NCBI GenBank assembly: GCA_008508345.1
Contig: QNGE01000410.1
Coordinates: forward strand, 207,964 to 271,963
Reading direction: 5' to 3'
Length of the DNA stretch: 64,000 nucleotides
Source of the DNA: Paragonimus westermani
Lineage: Eukaryota; Platyhelminthes; Trematoda; Plagiorchiida; Troglotrematidae
Shown: positions 37,346 through 50,620 of the stretch, in pieces
Numbering within the stretch: the first letter of the stretch is position 1
How the letters are laid out: each line of letters begins with the position of its first letter
Notes under the pieces: generated by a model
The model's database searches: none
Told to the model about the DNA's origin: nothing
What the model saw: only the letters and a program-made list of their open reading frames with translations
Translations under genes and position numbers: made by a program

Positions 37346-39792
37346 TCCTTAATATATGATTCAAAGGTAGATGGTAACGAACCAAATCCTACTTTATTGA
37401 CCAACTCTAAGGGACACAATTAATGATGTTACTGCTTCTTCCTCCTCCTCAGGGTTTGATTTTTTTTATCATTGCCATCCTCTCATTTAGAGAGTGGTTT
37501 TAGTTTGTTGACGTGAATCTAACACATACTGATGGACTTCATTTTACGTATTTCGCTTGTCAACTGATTAATGCGCAGGAAATTTTACCAGACTGTCTCC
37601 CCTGTTTGACTGCCTTTCCCGTTTTATCGTTCATTGGAAAATTGAAATATTCATACATGCCCTAAGAACCCAATTAGGATTGCTGATTGGACATGCTCTA
37701 TTACTTCGTTCCTAAGAAATCATTCGCAGATGTTATCGACGAGAATGGACAGTGTTCCACAATCACACACCTTAAATAACAGTTTGAGCATCGATCAATT
37801 CATCAGTTCACCACACCTGAAAATGTGACGCCTGTTCGGAGGTTAATCTAGAATTAGGGCAACTAACCTTAGTCCTCATCATGTAATCATCATGTACTCA
37901 TCATGTACTTTGTAACAGAATTAAGTGACCGGTAAATGGTCACGGCGGATGTCCCTAATGTGTAGTTTAATTGATCACAATAGCGAAGCTTTGTGCATCA
38001 GCTCGGTACAGTCATTTCTACCACCTATTCATCGAAAATGGCCACGATGTGAATATGAAAACATTCCGTGCGTGCTCAACGCGTGCGGCTTCCGCATGCC
38101 ATGCACCCACACACTGAAGACAAAACCATACCTGCAAAGGAAGTCACGTGATTGCGGGATTGGTTACCGCTGTGAGCGTATCGATCAACAAGTAACGCTG
38201 ACGAGGTTTATGGTGATGTGAGTGAAGAATCGAACACGCAGTGCAACAACTGTCATTTTGATAAAATGAGGAAAAGCTCTTGCGTTTGTACAAAAGTGGC
38301 CGAGACTATGACAGTTCGCTCAGCAATTACACGGCTCCAAAAACACCAAGTGGTACGTCGTTTATAAAGATGACAAGGAAGGTAATCGTGGTGTCCCGCC
38401 AAATTAAGAAGTGTTAAATGTTCTGACCAGCATCCAACAAACCTAAACCTGTTGAAGGACTGTATTCGAAGTTCAAGCTAACTATACAAGGGACATAAAA
38501 AGAAAATCTTGGTTATTTGCACGAATATGAAAAGTACTTTCGTCGGATCAACATCAAATCGCGCAAGGCTAAATGTAAATCGATCGTCATAAGTGGTACT
38601 CCTTCAGCGTGACGAAAGCGCCGAGTTATATGGGATACATGCCTGCTGATAAATGTTTAATGACTGATTGGAGTGTGTATTTAATATCTGCTTTGAATTA
38701 ACCACAAGTGCTGAATATAGATCACACAGTGACAGCCTAAACATTCAGAGTGGAGGGTTTCTTTTTGAGATCATTTTGACAGTTACACGAAACTGCTATC
38801 CTCCAACAATACAACGCAGCGATACACATCCCTCACATAACGAGAACCTAATTACTTTGCAACAAAACCAAAGTTTTGGAACAGTTAGCTTGCTGTATGG
38901 AAGTCAGCTTAGTTAAAAACCTTTGGGGACCGTAGGTTCTACAAGAAGGGTGACATTCCACCGCTGAGACAGAGTGCTGTTTAGGAAAGATGTGGGAGCA
39001 TCTGTTTTACTGCTTACTTGCACCCGTGTGAAGCCTATTGAAAAGCTGTATTGATGTTCTGGGATCAAACGAATGATCCGCATCTTACTGTATTCTTGCA
39101 AACACGTTATGGGTGTACATTAATACTCTCACTTTGTCGCGGCCACTTTTGACAAACTAATTAGAGATGAAATAATATTCATGAGATAAAATCTTGAGAT
39201 TTTAAGATTGCTAACGGGTTCTTGTGATAGTATGAGGACAACCTTCAATGTAGGCCACACAACAACGGAATTACCCGTGAAATCAACAGTCTCAGTACTC
39301 CGGTTTTGGGGTATGTAAGGTTGGAAGTACACCAAATAGAATCATGCCTTTTTCTGACACTTTCGCGCCGAACCCAGACTTTCGGATTTAAAATTCTGGC
39401 CTAAAAGACAGCGGGAAACAGGGTTTCCTTGGGGTACTTTGCCCTTTCCACTAATTTAAGAGTCTAATTAGCGTGACAGTGGTAGACTTCTCCAGCCTAA
39501 GGGCGCAACGAACGCTTTTTCAAAATAGGCGTATTAGAAGGTACACCACACTTCCGAATTGAGATTTCTAGGTCATGCTGGATAACACGCAGGCGGTCAC
39601 GGTCAGCCGTTGGGTACTTAGAGTGATCTGTTGTTTGAGGGTACTTTCCCAATCGCCTTCTATCTTATCTGGAGGACAGCAGTGATGCGACTACGAAGAA
39701 AGTTTGGCGGTATGCTCACAGGATTGTGTCTTGATACCTGAGTATTCATACGCGGTTAGTCGCGCGACACAGTAATCTATGGTTGTAAATTA
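37346..39792. other. Stretch without a recognisable gene
   Basis: Short open frames only. A small tandem motif (atcatgta / ctcatcatgtac) lies at 37878-37911. Nothing else is recognised. Confidence 0.4.
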
Positions 39793-39917
39793 TTTTCGTC
39801 TGACTGCCCCCGTTTGGCCTGCCTGACTCGACAGTCCTAGTTTGCACTGCCCTGCGAATCGGTACGGTTTACAACCTAGACCACAAAGTCAAGGTAGAAG
39901 AATAGGTCAAACAACGA
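39793..39917 (+). repeat. Dispersed repeat, copy 2
   Basis: Same family and orientation as bases 1-140, with several substitutions and an internal gap (gactcgacagtcctag replaces a longer stretch). No coding content is apparent. Confidence 0.55.
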
Positions 39918-40420
39918 ATTTGTTACGAACCGTATGAGGACCCTGAATATTCCATTGGCTAAAGTGAATGAGTGTCCTCCGAACGGTTGAGGTCCTGCTT
40001 ATCATTCAGATTGCTAGATGGAAACCCCATCCGAGTCGTCAGTTTGCCGCAGTATGTTCGTATTCATTCCATCCCTACTTCTTTTGCTCAAACTTGCTTT
40101 ATCAACTTTGATCGTTGCTAGTATTATTTCTCTTTCTAGGCTATTCTATTACAACATTTTGATGTGCGGTTGTCCTAGGCACGGTGAATACTACTCAGAC
40201 TTGTAACCTTTATGAATGAACCAATAAGCGTCAAGTACAACATACTGAAAATTGGTAAGCTGAATAGCTTTAGGAGTACACTGTTAAGGCTGAACAACTG
40301 TAGGTACAGCTGTACTTGATTCAAAGTGAGTCACACGGTTAGTTTGAAATGAAACAACGATCTCGTCAAACTCTGCAGTTATTTCTTACAGATGACCTGT
40401 CTTGCTTGGTAGCATTCACT
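39918..40420. other. Stretch without a recognisable gene
   Basis: Only one short hydrophobic frame (40018-40206) is seen, with no support. Confidence 0.4.
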
Positions 40421-40546
40421 TATAATAATATATATAATATATATAATATTTATTATTATTATATTATAATATATATATAATATATATTATATAAGTAATA
40501 ATAATAATAAGTAATAATAATAATAAGTAATAATAATAGTAATAAT
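40421..40546. repeat. AT-only microsatellite with TA and AAT units
   Basis: About 75 bases of mixed TA and TAA/TTA units, partly self-complementary, are followed by a run of (AAT)n interrupted by AAGT at regular spacing. It is a compound simple repeat that could form a hairpin. Confidence 0.9.
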
Positions 40547-43500
40547 TCGAGCACCATTTGCAGTGGGGAGTGAATTCAAGGTCAAATGGACGTTCCAGTT
40601 TGTTTCCGTGGGACTCAAACATACGAATTGACTTCACCTACTGTTAGAGGTCGCCAGCAGTGCGTATCCAAACACCCACCGGGATTTAGATTCCGGCCAA
40701 CTTTTCATGAGGCAATCGTACCGATCATTACGCCAATGACGTTGCGTAAGGCACAACCTCACTATATTTTGTCTGGAGGCATGATCAATTTTGAATAATA
40801 CTCATGCCACCGGACCGCTTATGATCGAGACAACGTAACTATTCTGTTGACTCAAACCTAACGAACAGTTATAAAGATTCGCCGTCACGCCAAAACTCAC
40901 GGAACTTATTAAACTTTCTGAACATTTTACAGATTGCTGAGAGGTAGCCTGTATAGATCATATCATGTGCAGATATACAAGTATATATAATTATGAAGAA
41001 TGTGGTTAGTAGTAGTGCTGTAACTAGTGCAAACCTCCGGTCTAACCATTCACTTTATAGGAGGCAGGTTGTAGAGGAAAATCAAAAGATGCTTTAGAGA
41101 ATTGGATCTTATGGCTGACTACTGAATGAATTATCAGGTTTTTGACATAATTTTAACACGGTTTCAGAAAACATACAAGAATATAAGGCAGTCTGCTTTC
41201 GATAGCTATCGTGCTAGCAGCACTGTCCACATGCTTACGCATGACACAACCAATTTGGCATAAAATCTAGTCACTGCTGACTGTTTACTGCCAGATGCAT
41301 GCTACCGATTCTGCGTTGTGACCATAAACGTGACTATGTTCGCCAGCGATCATATTCCATGGTTCACCTTGAAAATGATTAAGCTTTATTGATGTGAGTC
41401 TAACTTTCACCTCACGAGATACACGTCCTCTTGTAACCCATGTGATATAACACTGTGATAAGATAATACATATAAATTCGTTGTCGTCGAACTGGCTAAG
41501 CAGTTACGTCAACTACACGGTCGGTAGTTAGTGCTGCTGCCAAGGGCCTACCGGATACCTATATGAGAAGTTTTCAAATGAAATGTTTGAAGGAATATTT
41601 ACTTGCTAGTAGATAAACACTTGAAAGGGAAATAGGTTTAATGGAAGGCTCACGAAAACGTTATTCCTAGTCATGATGCATTATCGAAAGATCACCGAAC
41701 ATCCCAGTTTTGTTTCAAAATGTGTTCACTTATTGATTTTTTAACTCTGAGTTTTTAGTGTCAGGCTACTGACTTGAGAAGCTAAACTTATCTGGAGCTT
41801 GATTACTGGTGTGACAGGATCGCACACCTGGTCAGAAATTTGTTTTGTTGATCTGTTTAAATCTGGGTACAGCGTTAGCAAAATAGAATGCGTCTCGTGA
41901 GCCGAATGGTTAAATTTTTGTGAACTGACTCAAGGAGTTCACAAGTCATCGCGTTGTGCCTTATTACCAGAGAAGCACGTCGCCAGTTGATCTCAGAGGC
42001 GCAGTTTCATAAACAACGAATTTGTAGATAAAGCGGTTCGCTTTGGAAGGTTCACCATGATATTACAATTTTTGAAACGATTCCTTGTCTTATTTAACCT
42101 ACAGATTCCGCATACTATTATCATCACACCGGGTCTGAAGCTACAGTCACCAAAACTAAACTGACTTTAGCTCAGACAGTTTTTTTCTAGTTAGTTCAAA
42201 AACACTCAACCGGTACATTAGTCTGAACGACAAAGACAAATGTGGTTGTTATTTGGCGGTTTACAGATTCGTTCTTATTGAAAGTTTTATTGAGGACTGT
42301 GGAATCAAAAAGCTTGAGTGTGGTACAGTTGAATCTAATGAACAAAACGGCCTCAGAATAGTAAGCACTTCTAGTATCTGAATCTGTAGTTGGAAAATGA
42401 AATCTCTGGGTTAGGTGATGACCGGAGATTCTATCACTGTCAGCCTCATCAGTAACACAAATGAAACATCCTAAAAGACTCCAGTGTGAAAATGGAATGA
42501 ATTATTTCACTGGACAGTTTAGCCACAATGAAGAACTTTCAAGCATCGAACGTAACAATTGAAGGTAACACAAAAGTAGAGATTTGGAGAAAGAACAGAA
42601 GCTGAAAGTCGTCAGTGTGTTGGAACACTGGGTGGTTATTATGTAAATAATGTTACTACTTACGAATTACTTTTCGATTAACTAGGGAAAAACAAATCCT
42701 GTTCTTCACACCACGTGAAACTGATCATATGGTTGCCTAAATGTGCACTAATTGCATGTTTCCTTATTACAGAAATCCATCTATAAGCGGGTCCCTGAGA
42801 GTGATCCTTTGCCTTCTCTTAGAAACCCAGGGAACTTCTCAGGCTACTTACTGTACGGTCCTAACTTCTTATAACAAAACCTGGAATAGTATTCTTTAGA
42901 GGTGTATTACACTGTTAACAGAGGTTTCCAAAAGTGTTTGCTACAGTGTTATCCGGATCTTCTAAATTCATCCGGGTGGACTGACATAAAGCAAGCAAAA
43001 CGCTGATCTGGTATCAACTTCATTCGCATTTCTTGGGCAAAGCGAGTTCTCCGATAATTAGCACAGTAGATTATATTTCCATATCACTAGTGTCACATTT
43101 GAATTAAGCGTCAGAATCTCACAGGATCACCCACAGAAAATAACCGTCTCCGATATGATATCTATAAGATATATTTACATGCCGTGTATCCTACTCCCAT
43201 GTAAGCTGGCAAAGAGAGGATGTTGAACAAAACGAAAACCGGTGAGGGTCAAATTACTGTTGTTTTGCACCAATTTAGCGTTTACACAATCATAAAAAAG
43301 TTGTCAAATCATTCGGAACATAAAGCCAAGAGAAAACCAGTAGTAACCAGAGGTTTTATAAAACATTCTTTAATGCGGCAATGAAACGCTACAGCCGGTC
43401 AACCTAACCTAACGAACTGAACTGTATGTGGACAGTGAGCTAGCAAGAACCTCCAACCTTCAAGTGAGTTCACGACAGAATCTCCGTCGATCCAGAAAAA

Positions 43501-43591
43501 ATCACAAACTGTCCTGAAAGTACGTCATGGTTTTGGTCGGACGCATGTTGGCCAAGTCTGCTGGCACTGTTCCAAAAAGAAAGAAAGGTTG
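40547..43591. other. Stretch without a recognisable gene
   Basis: One 70-codon + frame (40586-40798) begins MDVPVCFRGTQTYELT and lacks any further support. The rest is unrecognised. Confidence 0.4.
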
Positions 43592-44115
43592 ATGCCCATA
43601 GATATATTACTCTGCTGCCGATAAGAGTTACACTATTAAATCTGAGAAGTCTGGTGTCTGGGCTCCTTTGGATGAGCTTTTGTTGCGCCAAAACAAGTAG
43701 CTGACTATCAACCAAAAATTTCGTTGGGTTAGGAGGGTTCATGGCTTGTCAAAATCTTATGCAGGCGCATCCTGACGAGGACTACAGACTAGCATGCAAA
43801 GTGAATCCGTGAGTAAGAAAATAGACCCAGAGTGGAATGTGCGTGAGTGCACCGCTGAAAATAAATAGTTATACAGCGAAGCTTGTTCTCAGACTATTAA
43901 AAGGCACCCGGAGCGAAATATATAGGTTTCTGAAAGTGGAAATCCTACTTGGATGACTTTACAAGACTGATGGCGTAGCCCTGCTGAAGGAAATATTTCA
44001 GTTGGTAGTGAGTGCGCAATTTTAGCACTCTAACTGGCTATGCAGTTAACTAACACAACAGCAGTGAACGAGTAACATCTGCCGGACGCTCAATTTCGAG
44101 CTGCTCGTAAATCTT
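43592..44115 (+). repeat. Second inverted repeat, left arm (524 bp)
   Basis: This arm is the reverse complement of 45876-46399. The arms have equal length and look identical where compared. A further ~17 bases at the inner end match with mismatches (ctgctcgtaaatctt then catgcatcgagcacc). A minus frame in it begins MNPPNPTKFLVDSQLLVLAQ and is repeated in the other arm; it is not recognised. Confidence 0.85.
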
Positions 44116-45875
44116 CATGCATCGAGCACCGCTGTGAATGCTGGCCAACGTCTCGGGATATCTGTTTCTGAGTAACACCTTCTTTAATTTCCTATGCTTT
44201 CCTTGTAAGCTGTCATCGATGCAGGTTTGGCGGGCTCTGTGGAACGGAGTTCGTACCAGACCTTATTTGAAAATAATCGATGCAAAGAGAAGAAACGTAG
44301 ATCTTGACGGTCTCAAGTAGCTTTGCTGTGCACTGAGCGTTGTAATAAGCCATCTTGGAGTGTAGTGAGTAAAATATCCAGAAGAGACCAGCTGTCATTA
44401 AGTTCTTTTTCGTTAGCAACAAAAGGTTTAAGAAGCGCGGAATTCGCGATGCTTGAATGTGAGACAAAATGAGTATTAGTAGTCGAAATTAAGATATCAT
44501 CTTCACACCACTTATAGAGATTGACATCAGCTACAGTTACAATTCAATGACTTCTGAAAATAGACTCTCTTGTAATGGGCATAATGGACTACCCGTTGTT
44601 ACCATCACTTTGTTTGTGGTATAATCCTCCAAAACCAAAGCATACTATACATGCACAGGAGCATAATTTTTTTGAGATAATCAACAAGAGTAAACACTGA
44701 TAGTTTGTGGCTAGAAACCAAATCACACAAAACTCAACTTTGCCCAGAGAAGAGCACACCCGGTTGCGACCGATTGTACAACTGTGATTTACCTCCAAGA
44801 TGGTATTAATCAATACCCACCATCAGTCCCCGTGTCTGATGACAATCCTTCTTTCATCTAATTCCCAATGGATAATTGTTTCTATTACTGTTGGCGTCCG
44901 CATGTTCAACATATTTCAATATTTTGCCTTCGTGACTGAAGACGGTGAATGAATTAGTAGCGCTTCACAATGTCGTTTTCCGCTTTTGGTTAGCATTAAC
45001 TTACGAAAGCTTGTTTGTCATGTGCTGTCTATTTGTTGGGTGTTTGGAATGACTTAAATAGTTTCGACATCAATGTCCAGAACGGGAGTGTTCAGAAACC
45101 CTATTTTTGACCAGTCTGCGACAGTTTGTATATGGCACTATGAAACTTTCTAGGGCAGTGTAGCTAATCCATTGCATGCGCTTCGAAATTCTATTCAAAA
45201 ATGTGTTTCTTTCCACCCACTAACGGTACTTTTTGATACACTGGTTTAATAACTATCCACTCTAAGCAAAATCTTTCAACGTACATCGTTCAAGGAAGCA
45301 TGACCGTAAATAACCGGTTCTTGTTCATATAATCTAGCTGTCATTACCAAGACGGACGGCAATAAGTCAGTGACTCATACTGATATGCTGAGGATGGACT
45401 GAGACCACTGGGATACAGTCTATCGGATGTTCAAACGTGTATCAACCCATTTCCGTAACTGAGTTGAAATGATTATTAACAAATGTTTTCTTATACAAAG
45501 ATTTCTCAAAAATACTAAGTCGCATCTTATTATATGAAACTGCAGTTAATCTGTTTAAATATTTACCTTGCAGGGTTCGGGTGTACAAAGAGTCAGCAGT
45601 TACCAAGGTAACTTGTAACCGATGAATAAGTCTACCTGAACACAGTATGAAGCTTAAAAAAATTTGCCTTCGTCGATTTTTGCTGTTTAACCTATTCCAA
45701 ATTGTGTGCTGGGCCTAAGTGAGGACACTAACTACCCGGCGAACGATGACGCTGACTTTTCATGTGTTATCAGGTTGTGTTGTTCTTGGGATCCTTTATT
45801 GTGCCGGAATTTGGATTTATCCGTCGACCCAACCATACACTTGCTTCTTTGTCCTACTGCGGTGCTCAATGCCTA
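44116..45875. other. Spacer of the second inverted repeat
   Basis: 1,760 bp of DNA between the arms. No gene, transposase or RNA gene is recognised. Confidence 0.45.
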
Positions 45876-46399
45876 AAGATTTACGAGCAGCTCGAAATTG
45901 AGCGTCCGGCAGATGTTACTCGTTCACTGCTGTTGTGTTAGTTAACTGCATAGCCAGTTAGAGTGCTAAAATTGCGCACTCACTACCAACTGAAATATTT
46001 CCTTCAGCAGGGCTACGCCATCAGTCTTGTAAAGTCATCCAAGTAGGATTTCCACTTTCAGAAACCTATATATTTCGCTCCGGGTGCCTTTTAATAGTCT
46101 GAGAACAAGCTTCGCTGTATAACTATTTATTTTCAGCGGTGCACTCACGCACATTCCACTCTGGGTCTATTTTCTTACTCACGGATTCACTTTGCATGCT
46201 AGTCTGTAGTCCTCGTCAGGATGCGCCTGCATAAGATTTTGACAAGCCATGAACCCTCCTAACCCAACGAAATTTTTGGTTGATAGTCAGCTACTTGTTT
46301 TGGCGCAACAAAAGCTCATCCAAAGGAGCCCAGACACCAGACTTCTCAGATTTAATAGTGTAACTCTTATCGGCAGCAGAGTAATATATCTATGGGCAT
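45876..46399 (-). repeat. Second inverted repeat, right arm (524 bp)
   Basis: Mirror copy of 43592-44115. Similarity ends at atgggcat, after which the two flanks differ. No target duplication next to the arms was found, so a transposon with inverted ends is not shown. Confidence 0.85.
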
Positions 46400-46567
46400 T
46401 AAGCTTTTTGAAATTACATGATCCGTATCGTCTATTTGACCCAAGAGAATTTTATAAATATCGGACACTCCTTTGTATACTTTATAAGTTTACATTGTCA
46501 ATAACCTTCTAAACTTGGTGGCCTTCAACCTTGTCAAATTGTGCCGTGACTCTGACCTCTCCCCATG

Positions 46568-47220
46568 TCAGCTTTGACATCGAGCATCCCAGTAAAATTT
46601 AACATTAATAACTTGTTTGGTCATTAACAAATGAAGACTAATCGGAAGATCTAGAAGTGACATGATTGAAGGTATATCACTGACTGTGGTGCACTGCCAA
46701 GTCGGTTCGGGTTTCCAGCTAGCATTCCGAGGGAACACGTGTTCCTCGGCCAGATGGGCGGCACCTACCAACTTTACGCAGCTGGACAGCCAGGGCCTAA
46801 ATGCTTTGTAATCACACTGTTGCCTGACCATCACGCGGTTTTAGCCTATTGTCGATGGTCTCAGCATATGATGTCCGGTTAAGTAAGCACTCAGCTGACG
46901 TGCGGGGTGCCTGACCCAGCCGTCGTAGACTGTGCAGCATGATTAGTTGACCAAATGATCGAACATCCCGAGCGTTCGGCAATACGCACCGGCGGTCAGT
47001 CGTATAGCTCGTACGATCAATCAAATTGATGTGGACTAATTGGCGGAGACAACGATGGCCAAGCGCTGCAACTCTCTTTACATCTTTGTTGCAAATAAGC
47101 CACAGTTCTGAAACATGGAGCAAAACAAGGTGCACACAAGCATTATATACCCTTCCCCTCAGCAACAATCGGATATCTTTCCGACGTCACCAGTGACAGG
47201 CTACAATTTTGTCGTTGCTC
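46568..47220 (-). pseudogene. RTE-type retrotransposon 3' fragment
   Basis: Two overlapping frames encode the C-terminal part of an RTE polyprotein. The phrase LLLRGRVYNACVHLVLL leads into VAALGHRCLRQLVHINLIDR, and then LIMLHSLRRLGQAPR. The frame changes near 46815 and continues to about 46700 (CVKLVGAAHLAEEHVF). Endonuclease and RT are absent. It is a 5'-truncated, frameshifted copy. Confidence 0.65.
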
Positions 47221-48335
47221 GACTCTACTGTCTAACCATTTTGGACTGACTGAATGAAAAGTTGAAGAACGGCCAACATGGTTAGACGCGTATACCCGAT
47301 GACTGACCCCAACAGTGTATGGATGACTCAGCTAGTAACTGATTTGGTGACTCTGATTCATGAAAGGGAACCCCTGTCCAATCGTTCAGAAGACACATTC
47401 CACCGCAGCAACATCAGCACAAATGGTATACAGGCGCTGAACAGAGGTTATAATATGAGTCACTGTTATAGTTATATTACACCTTGCCACGCGCAGCCAC
47501 GAAGAATACGTCAGCCTGTGAAGTTTCATTTAGTCAGTTCAAGGAAGTAACGCAGTCGAACAGAGAACAATGACAGAATCGATCGTTATCGGTTGCTTAA
47601 CTCTGGGCTTTGATCATCTAATAGTCTGTTCATTTCTTACAACTGTTATGACCTTGAGTGATTATCATTCCTCTGTTACTTACACCTGTACACATTAGTG
47701 GTTTTGATCCAGGGATATGAACCCCTCAAAACAATGAGTAATTAATGTGGTTTCGGTTTCATTTCAGTTAGATAGTATATTTCGTTTCTATTTTCCCTTA
47801 TAACCATAGTGACCCGATGGGAAATTAGCGGGACATTATGGTTCCTTATTTTCTTCGCTGTTAATAAGACGTGCTGTTCGAAGTGATTTCATAAAAGGCA
47901 ATCAAGACTTAGCGATACTGAGTTTCCAACTAACAAAGTAATGAGGTTTAATTATCAGCAAATTATTACGGAGATGGTAAAAAGTATCGAATTTTGTTAG
48001 CCTCCAAGGGAAGCAAAACTGAGCCAGGGATGATTAGCATATCTAATGCGCCTGACTGTTAGAGGAACTAACGGTGCCTACTACTTTGGTTCACCGTAGC
48101 CCAGTTGTATGGGATTGCAGAACCCGATGTCCCGGATTAGCAATCAAAAACTGCGGGCATTTATTCTCACTTTTACTGAGCGTGCGGCCCGCAAAATGAG
48201 AAAGTGAGATGAATTTTCACTTATGCTTAGTTTGTCCTCACGAATTTTGACGCACCAACTGAATGTATACAGTTTGAGTGGTGAACAAATTTGTGGCAGG
48301 TGCATACAAGCGCCAGTTAAAATTGTATAACTCAC
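47221..48335. other. Stretch without a confident gene
   Basis: This is downstream (on -) of the candidate exon pair at 48.3-50.6 kb, so it could hold an intron and further exons. None with both splice sites was found. Confidence 0.4.
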
Positions 48336-48655
48336 GTTTTTATCTCCGTCTTCTCGTCACCATTGTTACGCCGTCCAGCGGACAGATGCGTTCTGGGGAT
48401 TTCGGGTTCTTTCCCTTTGCCAACTTGAGTCGATGAGCCAGACGTTCTTAGCACAGGTAGTTTCACTGGCGCAATGCGCGATTCTCTCGGGCTGACACTA
48501 GTTGTGGGTAACAACTTGTTTTGCAAACATGTGAACGACGGCCGCACCCAAAAGCCATCTGGTGGATTGATGGACGTTCTCGGAGTTAGCAGTATCACGG
48601 AAGAGGATGATTCGTGATTTAATTCTGGCGATAAAATACGGTTTCCGCTGGGCAG
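48336..48655 (-). CDS. Predicted internal exon of an unknown gene (downstream exon of pair)
   Basis: The minus strand shows a strong acceptor (gttttattacttgcag) ending at 48656 and a strong donor (AAAAC|GTGAGT) at 48336/48335. The 320-nt exon starts in phase 0 and is open throughout. The peptide begins LPSGNRILSPELNHESSSS and contains LTPRTSINPPDGFWVRPSF and a basic, polar end. It is probably disordered; no domain is recognised. The exon at 50386-50620 ends in phase 0, so the two join in frame across a 1,730-nt intron. Confidence 0.6.
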
Positions 48656-50385
48656 CTGCAAGTAATAAAACAAACTGTGACTGTTGTAGCGTAACGGTAA
48701 TTGTACGCGAAGTGCATAATTATTTCAGAAATATATTTTAAAGAAAATGAATGAGTAAGATTAAACTAACATTGCCTATTAGCTTCAAATCACTCGAAGA
48801 AAACTGTGATAAATAACAATTCAGTGATGTAGATTAACCTGTTTCATACATTTTTGAATTGGTGTGCAAACCTCATGTCATGTATTGAAATCTAGACACG
48901 CGTTAACTACTGCCAGCATTTATGTAAAACCCAATTTGGGTAAACAACATTAACAGCAAAGAACTACGTAGTTCGTTCTATTGAGGATGTAAAATGTATG
49001 GAAGGGAAACTAAAGGAACGACGGTGAACAGTTAGTGAGCTCAAACAGAGGACATCCAGCAGATTGGGCTAAAACGCATAATTGGGCAGTCACTTGGTTT
49101 GCTGGCAGACATTACCACATCAGGCAGTGAGTGTAATTATATAACAATGTGTCAGATTTGGAGGTGGACACACAGGTGACAGTAAGAACCAGTGGACCAA
49201 TAGATAAACGTACATCACGTGAAGATTTTATGATACCAGCTCCAACACTGATCTGCGACCGGTTAAAAAACAGTAATTCATAATGTGATCCCAAACCATA
49301 GGAGAAAGCTGGTCATTTGTCCTGTTTTCTAATGAAGCGTTAATATGCAGTCTTACATAGGTCTTGATGTGATTATAATTCCTCACACATATACACTAAT
49401 TTCCTCGCGGGATTATTTGCAGACTGCATGCAAGTAAGCGTTCAGCGACAGCAGGTCGTTGTGTTTATCATCAGCTATCATTCACTTTGGATGCTATGAC
49501 ATTTTTCAGTTAATTGTCGGCACTTATTTAGCGGTCATATGTGGATATTTATCCCATATTTACATTGCAAAGTGGTCTCTGCAAGATGTGGAATGTGTGC
49601 TGGTAGACCACGTTTAGTGTAACCCAAACTTTAACTTGTCTTGGTTGATAGCGATTGATAACAGCAACTGTCTCAATGCAGTGAAAGCAGTTATTTTCGT
49701 TAAGGTCGAAAGTTACATCGACCCAATCACTATTGTTCAAGCTGACTCCATTTATTCAACAGTTGATCGATTAAATACAGCTACATTCAGTTACTTTAGA
49801 TGCCAACATTCCAACTAGAATTTTGTTTTGCTCATCTTCCGTACCACCCTCCACCTTGCTACCAAAGGACAAGACTAGGTTGTACAATTCTACGAAATTT
49901 CACAACGTCACATCGCACTTACTTTGTGCATCTTATGAGCTAAATATTGCGCACCTATCTAACCAAATCTCCATCACAGATGATGAAAGCGATTTGCTTA
50001 GTTAAATGGAGAGCTAAACACTGAAAGTGGTGCTAACTAGAAACTACGTGAGGCGGATATAAGGGTATCTACAGATTTATGACCGAACCTGGCTGGATAT
50101 ATGAATATGAATGAAGAAAGGTCATCGTAAAAAAAGACGGTCAAAATGAGATAATTCTTTTGAAGCATGCGACCTATGAGTTTTTCAGTAACGATAGAAA
50201 AACAAAATAATTGAGCTGAGGAGAAAAGCATCACCGCAATCAGAGAAGTGCCTTACGTGTCAAACCATGAACATATGGAAAGAGAAAAGCTATTGGAGCA
50301 CAATATCATCAACAGAAGAGTACACACACACTTACGAAATAGAGTAACAGATTATGTGGGATTGGAAATGACTTCAGTGACTTAC

Positions 50386-50620
50386 CTGAGATAACTTCTG
50401 GTTCACATTTTTGTCGGTATGTGAAACACCGGATGCTTCAGCAGGGTGTAAATATTTGTTCACCAATCCAGTAGCCTTCACCTGTGGGGTATGACGTTCG
50501 TTCATTTCTGGTTGCACTTTTTGGTTGATATCGTTTCTTTCCGCACCACCTGCACTGCGTTTTGAGCCGCTTTCCAAGTCTCTGTTGCTTTTGGTTAGCT
50601 TGGAAGGTGTGTTAGGTACG
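50386..50620 (-). CDS. Predicted internal exon of an unknown gene (upstream exon of pair)
   Basis: A consensus donor (TCTCAG|GTAAGT) lies at 50386/50385. The proposed acceptor ends in aaaacaacag, with a pyrimidine-rich cttttctatcta upstream, at 50621. The 235-nt exon supplies one base of a split codon and then 78 full codons: VPNTPSKLTKSNRDLESGSK, then a polar, charged stretch ending in VNQKLSQ. It is disordered-looking and unrecognised. The start codon and further upstream exons were not found. Confidence 0.55.

Noticed and set aside
37878..37911. CRISPR-like or regulatory short repeat array
   Set aside because: It is only a brief imperfect tandem of atcatgta-type units, without unique spacers.
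43592..46399. DNA transposon with long terminal inverted repeats
   Set aside because: No transposase-like frame in the spacer and no target duplication at the outer ends; an inverted duplication is the simpler reading.
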